DNA of 64,000 bases from Amedibacterium intestinale (GTDB lineage Bacteria; Bacillota_I; Bacilli_A; Erysipelotrichales; Erysipelotrichaceae): positions 372,001 to 436,000 of the forward strand of contig NZ_AP019711.1 of NCBI RefSeq assembly GCF_010537335.1, in the 5' to 3' direction. Each line of letters begins with the position of its first letter. The first letter of the stretch is position 1. Below, in pieces: positions 53,037 to 62,792 of the stretch. The position numbers and the translations under genes are program-made. The notes below the pieces were generated by a model. That model was not told the DNA's origin. It ran no database searches and was given only the letters and a program-made list of their open reading frames with translations.

Positions 53037-53999
53037 ATGAAAATAAAAATGTTTTTAATTTCTTTGCTTTGTTTTACTTTGCTGAGTGGTTGTAAAAAAG
53101 AACATTTTCAAGTAGCGACAACAGTGTATCCGATACAGTATCTGGTAGAACGTATTGCAGGAACTTATAGTAATCTTTCTGTTGAAACAATAAGTGAAAA
53201 TTCTATGATTCAGCGTGCGCAGATCAAAGATAACTATACATCTATTTTAAAAAACAGTGATGCTTTGTTTTATATCGGAGGCTTGGAGCCCTATATGAAT
53301 ATGTATATGGAAGATATTCGTGAGAATGATATTGATATGGTAGATTTGGCTACGAAAAGTGCTATTTATAAATTTGAACGTTATACAAGTACCGTTGTAA
53401 ACGGGCAGACAACAGGTGTGGAAACACCATATTATGATGGAGAGCTGTTCCAAACGATTGAGACATATGATTATGACCCTCTTTTATGGATGGATCCGGT
53501 TGCTATGACAAGTATGGCAAGTGATATCTTAGAATATCTGAATGCAAAATATCCACAGTATCGTTCCATTTTTGATGATAATTATAATAAGTTAGAATTG
53601 GACCTTGCACGTTTAGATGCAGATTTTCAAAAAATCTCTACAGCAAATGAGAACATCAGCTTTGTTTCTATGACACCAAGTTTTGGTAACTGGCAAAAAT
53701 CGTATGGTATTGAGGTTTACCCTATTGTACTAAGCAAATATGGTGCTTTGCCTACAGCAGATCAGCTGGAAGTTATGAAGAAACGTATAAAAGATGATCA
53801 TGTGCGTTATATAGCTATGGAAGATAATCTGCCTGAGGATATGGTGAAGTTAAGAAAAAAACTGATTGATGAATTAGGGCTTATTCCTGTGAATTTAAAA
53901 AATTTATCTTCGTTAAGTAAAGAAGATGAAGAAGCAGGAAAAGATTATTTATCTATCATGTATGAAAATTTAGAAACGCTGGAAGCTATCGCATCATAA
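53037..53999 (+). CDS. ZnuA-like lipoprotein lacking metal ligands
   Basis: Cluster A-I (ZnuA/TroA-fold) solute-binding lipoprotein, 320 aa, lipobox LLSGC (Cys19). TTVYPIQYLVERIAG is the family N-terminus. The ligand His residues are replaced: DPHVWLDP is DPLLWMDP, and the HDAF-type motif is TPSFGNW. The His-rich loop is also absent. Metal binding is thus unlikely, and no permease or ATPase partner is present. A TATAAT near 53007 and GTGAGGAGG give its start. It may act as a signalling or assembly lipoprotein. Confidence 0.7.
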   Translation: MKIKMFLISLLCFTLLSGCKKEHFQVATTVYPIQYLVERIAGTYSNLSVETISENSMIQRAQIKDNYTSILKNSDALFYIGGLEPYMNMYMEDIRENDIDMVDLATKSAIYKFERYTSTVVNGQTTGVETPYYDGELFQTIETYDYDPLLWMDPVAMTSMASDILEYLNAKYPQYRSIFDDNYNKLELDLARLDADFQKISTANENISFVSMTPSFGNWQKSYGIEVYPIVLSKYGALPTADQLEVMKKRIKDDHVRYIAMEDNLPEDMVKLRKKLIDELGLIPVNLKNLSSLSKEDEEAGKDYLSIMYENLETLEAIAS

Positions 54000-54023
54000 G
54001 AAAGGTCTAAGGACCTTTCTTTG
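54000..54023 (+). terminator. Terminator
   Basis: AGAAAGGTC-TAA-GGACCTTTCTTT hairpin directly after the stop codon. Confidence 0.8.
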
Positions 54024-54059
54024 TGCGTTTTAAATAGCTGGGTATTAGGAGGAAGATTT

Positions 54060-56645
54060 ATGAAAAAATTAATGTTAATAGATGGAAATTCGATGCTTTT
54101 TCGTGCATATTATGCCACATTATATGGAAGAATGATGAAAACCAGCAATGGGATTCCAACCAATGCAGTTTATGGCTTTATTACGATGATCAATAAGGCA
54201 CTTTCTTTGATTGAACCAGATGCAGTTATGGTGGCATGGGATAGTGGAAAACCAACATTTCGTCATGAAAGCTATGATGCTTATAAAGGAACAAGAAAAC
54301 AGCTCGATCAAGAGCTCATTGTACAGTTTCCAATCGCAAGAGAATATTTGGATGCATGCGGGATTGCACGTTATGAATGTGATGGTATAGAAGCAGATGA
54401 TATCATTGGCTCCATTTCAAAGCAGCATCCTGATGTGCAAATACATATTTTATCAAGTGATCGAGATTTGCTGCAGCTGATTGATGATACAACAGATGTA
54501 TACTTGATGAAAAAAGGGATTAGTGAGCTGGAAGTTATGGACAAAGCGAAACTGAAAGAAACTTTAGGTATTCTTCCTTCTCAAATCATTGATTTAAAAG
54601 CGTTGATGGGAGATACAGCCGATAATATTCCCGGCGTAAAAGGAATTGGTGAAAAAACAGCCTTAAAACTACTGGATACATATGAAACGGTGGATAATGT
54701 ATATGCTCACATTGAAGAAATAAAAGGAAAGTTAAAAGAAAAACTGGAAAATGACAAAGAAAATGCTTTTATGTCAAAATTTTTGGCAACGATTCGCTGT
54801 GATGCGCAAATTCCTTTATCACTAGAAGATATGAAGATAAGCGAAAAGGAAGAATCTCTTCATGATTTCTTTGTGAAATATGAAATGAATACGTTTGCGA
54901 AACAAACAGCTAAAAAAGAAGAAAAGAAAGCAAAAAGAGAATATCGAGTTGTTCAGAAAATTGATGAAAGTTTATGTCAGAAACCAGGTTTTGTATATGC
55001 TGATTATGATAATGAGAACTATTATGATGCACAGTTATATGGTTTTGTATTATGCAATAAAGAGGATTGTGTTTATATAAAATTAGATGATGCGAAAAAG
55101 GATGAAACTTTTAAAGCGTATTTAAATCAGAAAGATGCACTAATGGTATATGATGCGAAAAACTTTTATCATGCATGTCATAAAAATGGATTGAAGTGTG
55201 GCGATGTAGTATTTGATTTGATGATTGCGGCATTTTTACTTGATGGAACAATTTCAGATTATGATAAGTTAAAAGAAAAATACGGATTTTATGAAACATT
55301 GAGCAAAGATGAAGTTTATGGTAAAAAAGGAAAGCCAAAACTTCCATCTTTTGAGGAACAGATAGAATATGCTTGTACACAGACAATGCAGATGTATGAC
55401 TTAGTGGAAGATATCACAAAACAGCTGGAAGAAGCTAGTATGAAACAATTATTTGAAGAAATTGAAGTTCCTTTGACACGTGTGCTTTATGCTATGGAAA
55501 AAGAAGGTGTTGTTACAAGTTTATCTACACTGGATGAGATTGCGAAAGAAACAAATAGAAAAATAGAAGATTTAGCGAAACAAATCTATGATTTGGCAGG
55601 TATGGAATTTAATATCAATTCTCCAAAACAGCTTGCAGGGGTTTTGTATGATGAATTAGGGTTAAAAGCAGGAAAGAAAAGAAGTACAGCTGCAGATGTA
55701 TTAGAAAAACTAATACATGTACATCCAATTATTCCTCTTCTTTTGGAACATCGTAAATACCAGAAGATTTATAGTACTTATGCAGTTGGATTAAGCCGTC
55801 ATGTATTGTCAGATGGAAAAATTCATACGATTTTTAATCAGATACAAACCCAGACTGGCCGTTTATCTTCTTCTGAGCCAAATCTGCAAAATATATCTGT
55901 ACGTGATGAAGAAGGCAAAGAAATAAGAAAGGCCTTTGTTGCGAGTGAACATCATGTTTTGATGTCTGCTGATTACTCACAGATTGAGCTGCGAATGTTA
56001 GCCCATATGGCAGATGAAAAGCAAATGATCGATGCATTTAATCACAACATTGATATTCATACCAAAACGGCAATGCAGATTTTTGATGTAGAGCAGGAAA
56101 ATGTCGATGCGAATATGCGTCGAAGTGCAAAAACGGTAAACTTTGGGATTGTGTATGGACAAAGTGATTTTGGTCTAAGTGAACAGCTGGGAATTACTAG
56201 AAAAGAAGCCCATGATTTTATTGAAAAATACTTTATTTCATATCCTAATATCAAAACCTTTATGGATCAAACAATTGCTTTTTGTGAGGAACATGGATAT
56301 GTGGAAACATTATTCCATCGCAGAAGATATATAAAAGAAATTAATGATAAAAATTATATGATGCGTGAATTTGGCAAAAGAGCAGCGATGAATGCACCAA
56401 TTCAGGGAAGTGCTGCAGATTTAATTAAGCTTGCAATGATACAGATTTATAAGAAAATGCAGGAAGAAAATGTAACATCACGTATGATATTACAAATTCA
56501 TGATGAGCTTATTTTTGATGTATGTGAAGAGGAAATTGATATTATGAAAAAAATTGTAGAGGAAGGAATGCAGAATGCGATGAAGTTAAAAGTTCCTTTG
56601 GTGGCAGAGGCTGCGATTGGAAAAACATGGTATGATGCAAAATAG
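54060..56645 (+). CDS. polA: DNA polymerase I
   Basis: Repair and Okazaki-fragment-processing polymerase, 861 aa. The 5' nuclease domain (1-290) has LIDGNSMLFRAYYA and GIEADDIIG. The 3'-5' exonuclease-like domain (about 300-460) has lost its acidic motif (ADYDNENY), as in Bacillus. The polymerase has motif A SADYSQIELRMLA, motif B RRSAKTVNFGIVYG and motif C QIHDELIF. AGGAGGAAG sets the ATG at 54060. First gene of a repair/replication cluster. Confidence 0.97.
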   Translation: MKKLMLIDGNSMLFRAYYATLYGRMMKTSNGIPTNAVYGFITMINKALSLIEPDAVMVAWDSGKPTFRHESYDAYKGTRKQLDQELIVQFPIAREYLDACGIARYECDGIEADDIIGSISKQHPDVQIHILSSDRDLLQLIDDTTDVYLMKKGISELEVMDKAKLKETLGILPSQIIDLKALMGDTADNIPGVKGIGEKTALKLLDTYETVDNVYAHIEEIKGKLKEKLENDKENAFMSKFLATIRCDAQIPLSLEDMKISEKEESLHDFFVKYEMNTFAKQTAKKEEKKAKREYRVVQKIDESLCQKPGFVYADYDNENYYDAQLYGFVLCNKEDCVYIKLDDAKKDETFKAYLNQKDALMVYDAKNFYHACHKNGLKCGDVVFDLMIAAFLLDGTISDYDKLKEKYGFYETLSKDEVYGKKGKPKLPSFEEQIEYACTQTMQMYDLVEDITKQLEEASMKQLFEEIEVPLTRVLYAMEKEGVVTSLSTLDEIAKETNRKIEDLAKQIYDLAGMEFNINSPKQLAGVLYDELGLKAGKKRSTAADVLEKLIHVHPIIPLLLEHRKYQKIYSTYAVGLSRHVLSDGKIHTIFNQIQTQTGRLSSSEPNLQNISVRDEEGKEIRKAFVASEHHVLMSADYSQIELRMLAHMADEKQMIDAFNHNIDIHTKTAMQIFDVEQENVDANMRRSAKTVNFGIVYGQSDFGLSEQLGITRKEAHDFIEKYFISYPNIKTFMDQTIAFCEEHGYVETLFHRRRYIKEINDKNYMMREFGKRAAMNAPIQGSAADLIKLAMIQIYKKMQEENVTSRMILQIHDELIFDVCEEEIDIMKKIVEEGMQNAMKLKVPLVAEAAIGKTWYDAK

Positions 56646-56652
56646 GTGAATT

Positions 56653-57483
56653 ATGCCAGAATTACCAGAAGTAGAAACAGTTGTAAGAACATTGGAACAT
56701 CAGTTGCAGCATGTAAGTATTCTTGACTGTAAAGTATTATGGGATAATATCATTGCTTATCCGGATGTTTCAACATTTACAAAATTGATAAAAGGAAAAA
56801 CCATACATTCTTATTCTCGTCATGGGAAATACCTTATGTTTGATTTAGGTGAATATATGTGGATCGTTCACTTGCGAATGGAAGGAAAATTTTATGTGAT
56901 GCAGCAAAATACTCCAATAAACAAGCATACACATGTGGTATTTAGTTTGAATGATGGAAGAGAACTGCATTATAACGATACACGTAAATTTGGAAAAATG
57001 TATTTATATGAAAAACAAGAAACTATAGAAGAATATCCCTGTTTTAAAAAAATTGGCTATGATGTTTTTGATGAAAGATTAAATGCACAGTATCTATATC
57101 GCCTCTTGCATAAAAAGCCAAGTGTATTAAAGGCAGTGCTGCTGGATCAAAACATTATGGCTGGTATTGGAAATATCTATGCCGATGAAATATGTTTTGC
57201 GATGAAAATGCATCCAGAAACAAAAATTTCACATTTGCGAAAAAAAGATTTTGAAGAATTGTTATATCAGGCGAGAAGAATCTTGTCAGGTGCAATAGCT
57301 GCAGGGGGAACAACGATTCGCTCTTATACTTCCAGTCTGGGAGTTGATGGGAGATTTCAGTTAAAGTTAAAAGTACATGCGAAAAAAGGAGAGAAATGTT
57401 TGGTGTGTCAAAGTGAAATCAAGAAGATTGTTGTAGCAGGAAGAGGAACCTGTTATTGTCCGACATGCCAGCGAAAACGATGA
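56653..57483 (+). CDS. mutM: Formamidopyrimidine-DNA glycosylase
   Basis: Removes 8-oxoguanine and nicks the strand. It has 276 aa. N-terminal PELPEVETV with catalytic Pro2/Glu3, H2TH region GIGNIYADEI, and a C-terminal zinc finger with CLVCQ and CPTCQ. Also called fpg. 7 nt after polA; the coaE ATG overlaps its stop. Confidence 0.97.
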   Translation: MPELPEVETVVRTLEHQLQHVSILDCKVLWDNIIAYPDVSTFTKLIKGKTIHSYSRHGKYLMFDLGEYMWIVHLRMEGKFYVMQQNTPINKHTHVVFSLNDGRELHYNDTRKFGKMYLYEKQETIEEYPCFKKIGYDVFDERLNAQYLYRLLHKKPSVLKAVLLDQNIMAGIGNIYADEICFAMKMHPETKISHLRKKDFEELLYQARRILSGAIAAGGTTIRSYTSSLGVDGRFQLKLKVHAKKGEKCLVCQSEIKKIVVAGRGTCYCPTCQRKR

Positions 57484-58058
57484 AAAAAATAGGATTAACA
57501 GGAGTAATGGGAGCTGGAAAATCCAGTGTTATTGAAATCTTGAAACAAAAACAGATCCCTGTTTTGGATTGTGATGCAATCAATGCATCCTTGCTGGAAA
57601 AAGGAGAAGAGGGTTATACGCAAATTATAGCGCATTTTGGAAGTGGTTTATTAGATGATGATGGAAATATAAATAAACAAAAGATGAGCCATGAGATTTT
57701 TAAAAACCCTTTAAACAAAACACAGGCAGAAAAAATTCTGCACCCTTTGATTCAAAAAAGAATCATGCAAATTTTGAATGATTTAAAAAAGGAAAGAATT
57801 GTAGTTGTTGAAGTGCCCCTTTTATTTGAAGTGCATTGGGAAAGTTTTTTTGATGAAGTATGGGTTGTTGCGTGTGAAGAACAAGTATTATTAGAACGTC
57901 TTGTGAAATATCGTCATGTCGATAAAGAAGAGGCAAAGATAAGATTGTCTCATCAGTTATCGCAGGATGAAAAAATCAAGCGTGGAGATGTCATTTTATG
58001 GAATAATGGGAATAAAAACGACCTATACCAAAAGATATGTGCTATACTGGAGAAGTAA
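57480..58058 (+). CDS. coaE: Dephospho-CoA kinase
   Basis: Last step of coenzyme A synthesis, ATP-dependent 3' phosphorylation of dephospho-CoA. It has 192 aa with P-loop LTGVMGAGKSSV, core DCDAINASL and VVEVPLLFEV. Starts in ATGA overlap with mutM, as is common in Firmicutes. Confidence 0.96.
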   Translation: MKKIGLTGVMGAGKSSVIEILKQKQIPVLDCDAINASLLEKGEEGYTQIIAHFGSGLLDDDGNINKQKMSHEIFKNPLNKTQAEKILHPLIQKRIMQILNDLKKERIVVVEVPLLFEVHWESFFDEVWVVACEEQVLLERLVKYRHVDKEEAKIRLSHQLSQDEKIKRGDVILWNNGNKNDLYQKICAILEK

Positions 58059-58075
58059 AGACGAGGAGGAAGTGT

Positions 58076-59260
58076 ATGGCTGGAAAAGAAGATAAGTGCT
58101 GTATAGAAGTCATGGGTGAAATGACGATGGAGAGAAGTGCTGCTTTTTCTATGCTGTATTATCCTTTGATTGGAAAAGATGCCGCCGTTTTGTATCATAC
58201 TTTAATGGCGATTGCGACAAGGTCAAGAAAAATAAAAAATCACTTATTAATTGAAAAAATCAGTGGATTATCTGCTGCATTGATAGAAAAAAACAGACAT
58301 GTATTAGAACAATTTCTGTTGTTGAAAACATATTACAAAGCAGAAGAAAATCGATTTGTATATCAGTTGTTTGTGCCAAAAAATGGAAATGAGTTTTTAA
58401 GACACGAAGTATTTGGCAGATTGTATATGAAAAAAATGGGAAAGCAGGTTTATGAGTTTAATAAATTGTGTTTTGCCTTGAATGTAGAAGATAAAAGCGA
58501 ATATTTGGAAATAACCGCTCCTTTTGAAAATCTTCTGGATGATGAATGGAAAGGAAAGGAAGAAGAAGCATTTCGAAAAAGCCGACCGAAAGAAGAAGGA
58601 TTATACCAAAGTGAATTCGCATTGCGATTTAATTATGATCGCTTTTTACAAGGGTTATCTACATCGGTATTTCCTCAAATGGCACGTAATGAAAAAAATC
58701 TTCGCTGTATTGGTGAGCTGGCGACCATTCATGGAATTGATGAAATGTCCATGCGTAAGTTAGTGTCACAGAGCATGAATTTAAAAGATAATACTTTAAA
58801 TTTAGAGGTTTTAAAAAGAAAGGCTAGAAGCTTTCAAGGGGAATGGAAACAGGAGGAAAAAGACATTTATAAACTTCCACCAGTTCGTTTCCTTCAAAAC
58901 CTGCAAAGAGGAATTGCTGTCAGCAATACAGATAAGAAATTAATTGAATCACTTTTGCATGATTTTCAGATGCAGCCGGATGTTGTCAATGTTTTGATAG
59001 AATATGTATTAGAAAAGACAAATCAGAAACTTACAAAATCTTATGTAGAAAAAATTGCAGGAGAGTGGGTTCGCTTGCAAATTGATACTTCTCAAAAAGC
59101 TTTTGAACATATTGCAAATGATAAACAGAAAAAAGTTGATAAAGTTTCATCGAAAAAACTTCCTGAGTGGTATCATAATCAGGACCTTGTACAGTCTAAT
59201 GATGTAAAAGTCGATGAGGAAGAATTAGAGCGTTTAATGAAACAGCTGGGAGGTGAATAA
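58076..59260 (+). CDS. dnaB: Replication initiation protein DnaB (membrane attachment)
   Basis: Bacillus-type DnaB, which with DnaD and DnaI loads the replicative helicase; it is not the helicase. It has 394 aa. N-terminal winged-helix region (SAAFSMLYYPLIGKDAAVLY) and a C-terminal DnaD-like helical domain (NRKL-type DVVNVLIEYVLEKTNQKL...YVEKIAGEW). GAGGAGG precedes ATG 58076. Placement before dnaI matches Bacillus. Confidence 0.92.
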   Translation: MAGKEDKCCIEVMGEMTMERSAAFSMLYYPLIGKDAAVLYHTLMAIATRSRKIKNHLLIEKISGLSAALIEKNRHVLEQFLLLKTYYKAEENRFVYQLFVPKNGNEFLRHEVFGRLYMKKMGKQVYEFNKLCFALNVEDKSEYLEITAPFENLLDDEWKGKEEEAFRKSRPKEEGLYQSEFALRFNYDRFLQGLSTSVFPQMARNEKNLRCIGELATIHGIDEMSMRKLVSQSMNLKDNTLNLEVLKRKARSFQGEWKQEEKDIYKLPPVRFLQNLQRGIAVSNTDKKLIESLLHDFQMQPDVVNVLIEYVLEKTNQKLTKSYVEKIAGEWVRLQIDTSQKAFEHIANDKQKKVDKVSSKKLPEWYHNQDLVQSNDVKVDEEELERLMKQLGGE

Positions 59261-59262
59261 CT

Positions 59263-60177
59263 TTGGAGAAAATGGAATTTAATTTTATGCTTAGCAAGGA
59301 GCAGCAAAGTGCAAAAGAAAAGCGAGTACAAAAATTATTACAAAACCCGTATTTGCTGGAATGGAGAAAAAAATACGCTGTGGATGATACGTTTGTGTAT
59401 GATCATAGCGGACGTTTCCAAGATTATTGTGACAGCATGGAAAAATGTAAGCATTGTCAGGGGCTATGTTTTTGCAGACAGCCTTTGCATGGAAAATATA
59501 TGGAGTTAAGAGTTGATGGTATTTTGGTTCAGGAACTTGTTAATTGTTCCTATCAGCTGCAAGAAAACAGCTTGTTTGCACATCAGAAAAAGTATCGTTT
59601 AATGGATATGCCTAAACAAAATCTTTTGGTAAATATTTCGAAGCTTGATCTTCGAAATGAAAGTATGGAATATAAACACGTTGTTATGCAGGTACTACAA
59701 AAACTGATGGATGAAGAAGATACAAAAGGGCTTTACTTCTGGGGAAAACCAGGTGTAGGGAAGAGTTATCTTGCGGCAGGGATGTGCAATTACTATGCAA
59801 AAAAAGGGTATGGAGTTGCCTTTGTGAATGTAGCAAGACTTATTGCAGATTTGAAAATGATGTTTCAAGATCCAGCTGCCATGGAGGAAAGAATTCGAAT
59901 GATTCAGCATGTTGATGTTCTTGTGCTGGATGATATTGGAGGAGAAAGTGTTACTTCATGGAGCAGGGATGATATTTTATTGCCTTTGCTTGATGCAAGA
60001 ATGGAAAACAAGAAAAGAACAATTTTTACAAGCAATTACAGCTTAGAAGAATTAAAAGATAAATTGGCTATGGCTGGAAGCAAAAAGCAGGAGCCGATGG
60101 CAGCTCAGCGTCTTCTTGAAAGAATATGTGCACTATCTTGTGAAATTTTTGTGAAAGGTTGTTCAAGAAGAAAATAA
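59263..60177 (+). CDS. dnaI: Primosomal helicase loader DnaI
   Basis: AAA+ loader of the DnaC-type helicase, 304 aa. The N-terminal domain has a zinc site (CKHCQGLCFC). AAA+ core: Walker A WGKPGVGKSYLA, Walker B VLVLDDIGGES, sensor IFTSNYS. The best ribosome site (GGAGGTG) has 9-nt spacing to a TTG at 59263; the ATG at 59272 is too far, so TTG is preferred. Confidence 0.95.
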   Translation: MEKMEFNFMLSKEQQSAKEKRVQKLLQNPYLLEWRKKYAVDDTFVYDHSGRFQDYCDSMEKCKHCQGLCFCRQPLHGKYMELRVDGILVQELVNCSYQLQENSLFAHQKKYRLMDMPKQNLLVNISKLDLRNESMEYKHVVMQVLQKLMDEEDTKGLYFWGKPGVGKSYLAAGMCNYYAKKGYGVAFVNVARLIADLKMMFQDPAAMEERIRMIQHVDVLVLDDIGGESVTSWSRDDILLPLLDARMENKKRTIFTSNYSLEELKDKLAMAGSKKQEPMAAQRLLERICALSCEIFVKGCSRRK

Positions 60178-60235
60178 ATGCTAGTAAAAATTGTCAGATA
60201 ATGGTATCATATAGGACGTGAATGGAGGAATTTAT

Positions 60236-61198
60236 ATGGTAAAACGTATAGGAGTTCTAACATCTGGTGGAGATGCACCTGGGATGAATGCAGCCATTCG
60301 TGCTGTTACCAGGGTGGCGTTAAACAGTGGAATCGAAGTCTTCGGTATTTATGATGGATACAAAGGTATGGTAGAGGGATATATTGAACCTTTAACAAAA
60401 GCCAGTGTAGGGGAAATTATAGATCGCGGAGGAACGGTTTTGGGTTCTGCTCGACTTCCTGAATTCAAAGATGTTGAAGTTAGAAAAAAAGCAGTTCAGC
60501 AGCTAAAGAAAAGAGGAATAGAAGCAATTGTTGTTATTGGCGGTGATGGTTCTTATCGTGGTGCTTTAGCATTGACGGAGATGGGTATTAACTGTATCGG
60601 TTTACCTGGAACAATCGACAATGACATTAACTGTACTGATTTTACGATTGGATTTGATACTGCACTTACAACGATTGTAGAAGCAGTCGATAAACTGAGA
60701 GATACTTCCAGTTCACATCATCGCTGTTCTATTGTCGAAGTTATGGGAAATCGCTGCGGGGATTTGGCAATCTGGTCAGGTATTGCCTGTGGCGCTGAAA
60801 TCGTTATAACTTCTCAAACAGGTTTTGAAGAAGGCGAAGTACTTGAAAGATTGCGCGATTTTGATTTGATTAAGAAAAAACGTCATGCAATCGTGGTAAT
60901 TTCTGAAAAAATTACAGATGTACATCAATTTGCTAAAAAAGTTAGTCTAAATACTGGTTTTTCCGGTCGTGCAACCGTATTGGGTCATGTGCAGCGTGGA
61001 GGATCACCTACACCAACCGATCGAGTGCTTGCAAGTCGAATGGGAGAAAAAGCAGTGGACTTGTTAATGCAGGGGATTGGTGGACAATGCGTTAGTATTA
61101 AGGACAACCAGATTATATCTGTACCGATTGAAGAAGCCTTGAACACGCCAAGAGAGTCTCGTAAGAAATTACAAAATCTATTTGAACGTTTGGTATAA
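60236..61198 (+). CDS. pfkA: 6-phosphofructokinase
   Basis: Commits fructose 6-phosphate to glycolysis. It has 320 aa. LTSGGDAPGMNAAIRA, the ATP-site GGDGSYRGA, catalytic GTIDNDINCTD and MGNRCGDLA are typical of the ATP-dependent bacterial enzyme. GGAGGAA sets the ATG at 60236. A possible extended -10 (TGGTATCAT, 60202-60210) precedes it. It shares an operon with pyk (47-nt gap). Confidence 0.96.
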   Translation: MVKRIGVLTSGGDAPGMNAAIRAVTRVALNSGIEVFGIYDGYKGMVEGYIEPLTKASVGEIIDRGGTVLGSARLPEFKDVEVRKKAVQQLKKRGIEAIVVIGGDGSYRGALALTEMGINCIGLPGTIDNDINCTDFTIGFDTALTTIVEAVDKLRDTSSSHHRCSIVEVMGNRCGDLAIWSGIACGAEIVITSQTGFEEGEVLERLRDFDLIKKKRHAIVVISEKITDVHQFAKKVSLNTGFSGRATVLGHVQRGGSPTPTDRVLASRMGEKAVDLLMQGIGGQCVSIKDNQIISVPIEEALNTPRESRKKLQNLFERLV

Positions 61199-61245
61199 AA
61201 ATCGGATAGTAGAAGTGAAATAGTTATTTGGAAAGGAAAGTATGT

Positions 61246-62664
61246 ATGATTGAAAATAGAAAAACAAAAATTATTTGTACGATTGGTCCTGTTTCAGAAA
61301 GTAAAGAAATGATGACAAAGTTAGTAGAAAACGGAATGAATATTATTCGTTTGAACTTTTCTCATGGTGATTATGAAGAACATGGAAATCGTATTAACAA
61401 TATTCGTGAAGTTGTTAAAGAAACTGGAAAAAATGTAGCTATTCTTCTAGATACAAAAGGTCCTGAAGTACGTTTAGGAGATTTCGAAAACAAACAGGAA
61501 ACTTATGAAAAAGGTGATGAAGTTACAATTGTTCGCGAAAAAATCTTAGGAACTCATGAAAAATTCCATATTCAGTGTCCTGAAATTTTTAACGATGTTG
61601 AAGTTGGCGGAACAATTTTAATTGATGATGGGAAATGCCGTTTAACTATCCTTGAGAAGAAAGAAGGAGAGTTGCGTTGCCGTATCGAAAATCCACATAC
61701 ATTGAAAAGCAGAAAAGGATGTAATCTTCCTGGTGTTAAATTAAGCATGCCATTTGTTTCCGCAAAAGATGATGCGGATATCCGTTTTGGATGTAAAATG
61801 GGTGTAGATTACATTGCGGCATCTTTTACTCGTAGAAAAGAAGATGTATTGGCAATTCGTAAAATCTTGGAAGAAGAAGGAAGACCAGATATTCAGATCA
61901 TTCCAAAAATTGAAAATCAGGAAGGATTTGACAATTTGCGTGAAATCCTAGAAGTGGCTGATGGTGTCATGGTAGCTCGTGGAGATTTAGGAGTCGATGT
62001 ATCTTTTGAATTGGTACCTCTATATCAAAAACAGATTATCAAAACAGCGAATGAACTAGGAAAACCAGTTGTTACAGCTACACACATGCTGGAAACAATG
62101 CAGCAGAATCCTCGTCCAACTCGTGCAGAAGCAAGTGATGTTGCAAATGCTGTATTAGATGGAACAGATGCTATCATGCTGAGTGGAGAATCTGCAGCAG
62201 GTGATTATCCAGTAGAAGCAGTACAAACAATGGATCGCATTGCGAAAGCAATGGAACCAACACTTCCATATCATGAACGTTTGAAAAATGCTATGAAAAC
62301 TAGCCAGAGAACAAAAAATGATGCAATTGCTATTTCTGTAGCAGATACTTCTATGACATTGGATGTTGCTGCTGTTATTGCGTTTACACAGAGTGGAAAC
62401 ACAGCACGCCGTATTTCTAAATACCGTCCAAAAGCACCAGTTATTGCTGTTACATTTGATGAAAGAACACAGCGTTCACTGGCTATGAACTGGGGAGTAA
62501 CAACAGTATTGTCTGAAGTTGCAAACAACCAGAACAATGAATGTGAGTTAGCACGTACTATTGCAAAAGAACATGGAATCAAAGATGGAGAAACAATCAT
62601 CTTGGTTGCAGGTTATCCAGTAGGATGCGGTGCTACTAATACAATGAAAATTATTGAAGTTTAA
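61246..62664 (+). CDS. pyk: Pyruvate kinase
   Basis: Makes pyruvate and ATP from phosphoenolpyruvate. It has 472 aa. RKTKIICTIGP, LDTKGPEVRLG, signature IIPKIENQEG, VMVARGDLGVD, MLSGESAAGDYP. Ends after the normal C-terminal domain and lacks the extra PEP-binding extension found in B. subtilis Pyk (about 585 aa). AAAGGAAAG precedes the ATG. Confidence 0.97.
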   Translation: MIENRKTKIICTIGPVSESKEMMTKLVENGMNIIRLNFSHGDYEEHGNRINNIREVVKETGKNVAILLDTKGPEVRLGDFENKQETYEKGDEVTIVREKILGTHEKFHIQCPEIFNDVEVGGTILIDDGKCRLTILEKKEGELRCRIENPHTLKSRKGCNLPGVKLSMPFVSAKDDADIRFGCKMGVDYIAASFTRRKEDVLAIRKILEEEGRPDIQIIPKIENQEGFDNLREILEVADGVMVARGDLGVDVSFELVPLYQKQIIKTANELGKPVVTATHMLETMQQNPRPTRAEASDVANAVLDGTDAIMLSGESAAGDYPVEAVQTMDRIAKAMEPTLPYHERLKNAMKTSQRTKNDAIAISVADTSMTLDVAAVIAFTQSGNTARRISKYRPKAPVIAVTFDERTQRSLAMNWGVTTVLSEVANNQNNECELARTIAKEHGIKDGETIILVAGYPVGCGATNTMKIIEV

Positions 62665-62672
62665 TAATTTAT

Positions 62673-62702
62673 GAAAATCCTGTTTTAAAACGGGATTTTT
62701 TC
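62673..62702 (+). terminator. Terminator of pfkA-pyk
   Basis: AAAATCC (62674-62680) with GGGATTTT (62692-62699) and TTTTAAAA in the loop, then T residues. Confidence 0.75.
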
Positions 62703-62737
62703 TATTATATGAATTTAGAAATGAAGGAAGTTGATAT

Positions 62738-62766
62738 TGTAGTGAAAATCACATATGTGATAAAAT
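62738..62766 (+). promoter_or_regulatory. Promoter with internal palindromic operator
   Basis: TTGTAG (62738-62743), 17-nt spacer, TAAAAT (62761-62766). The 14-bp perfect palindrome ATCACATATGTGAT (62748-62761) fills the spacer, where a bound repressor would block RNA polymerase. Confidence 0.5.
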
Positions 62767-62792
62767 AAGAAAAAAAGGAAGGAGCTTTCGAT

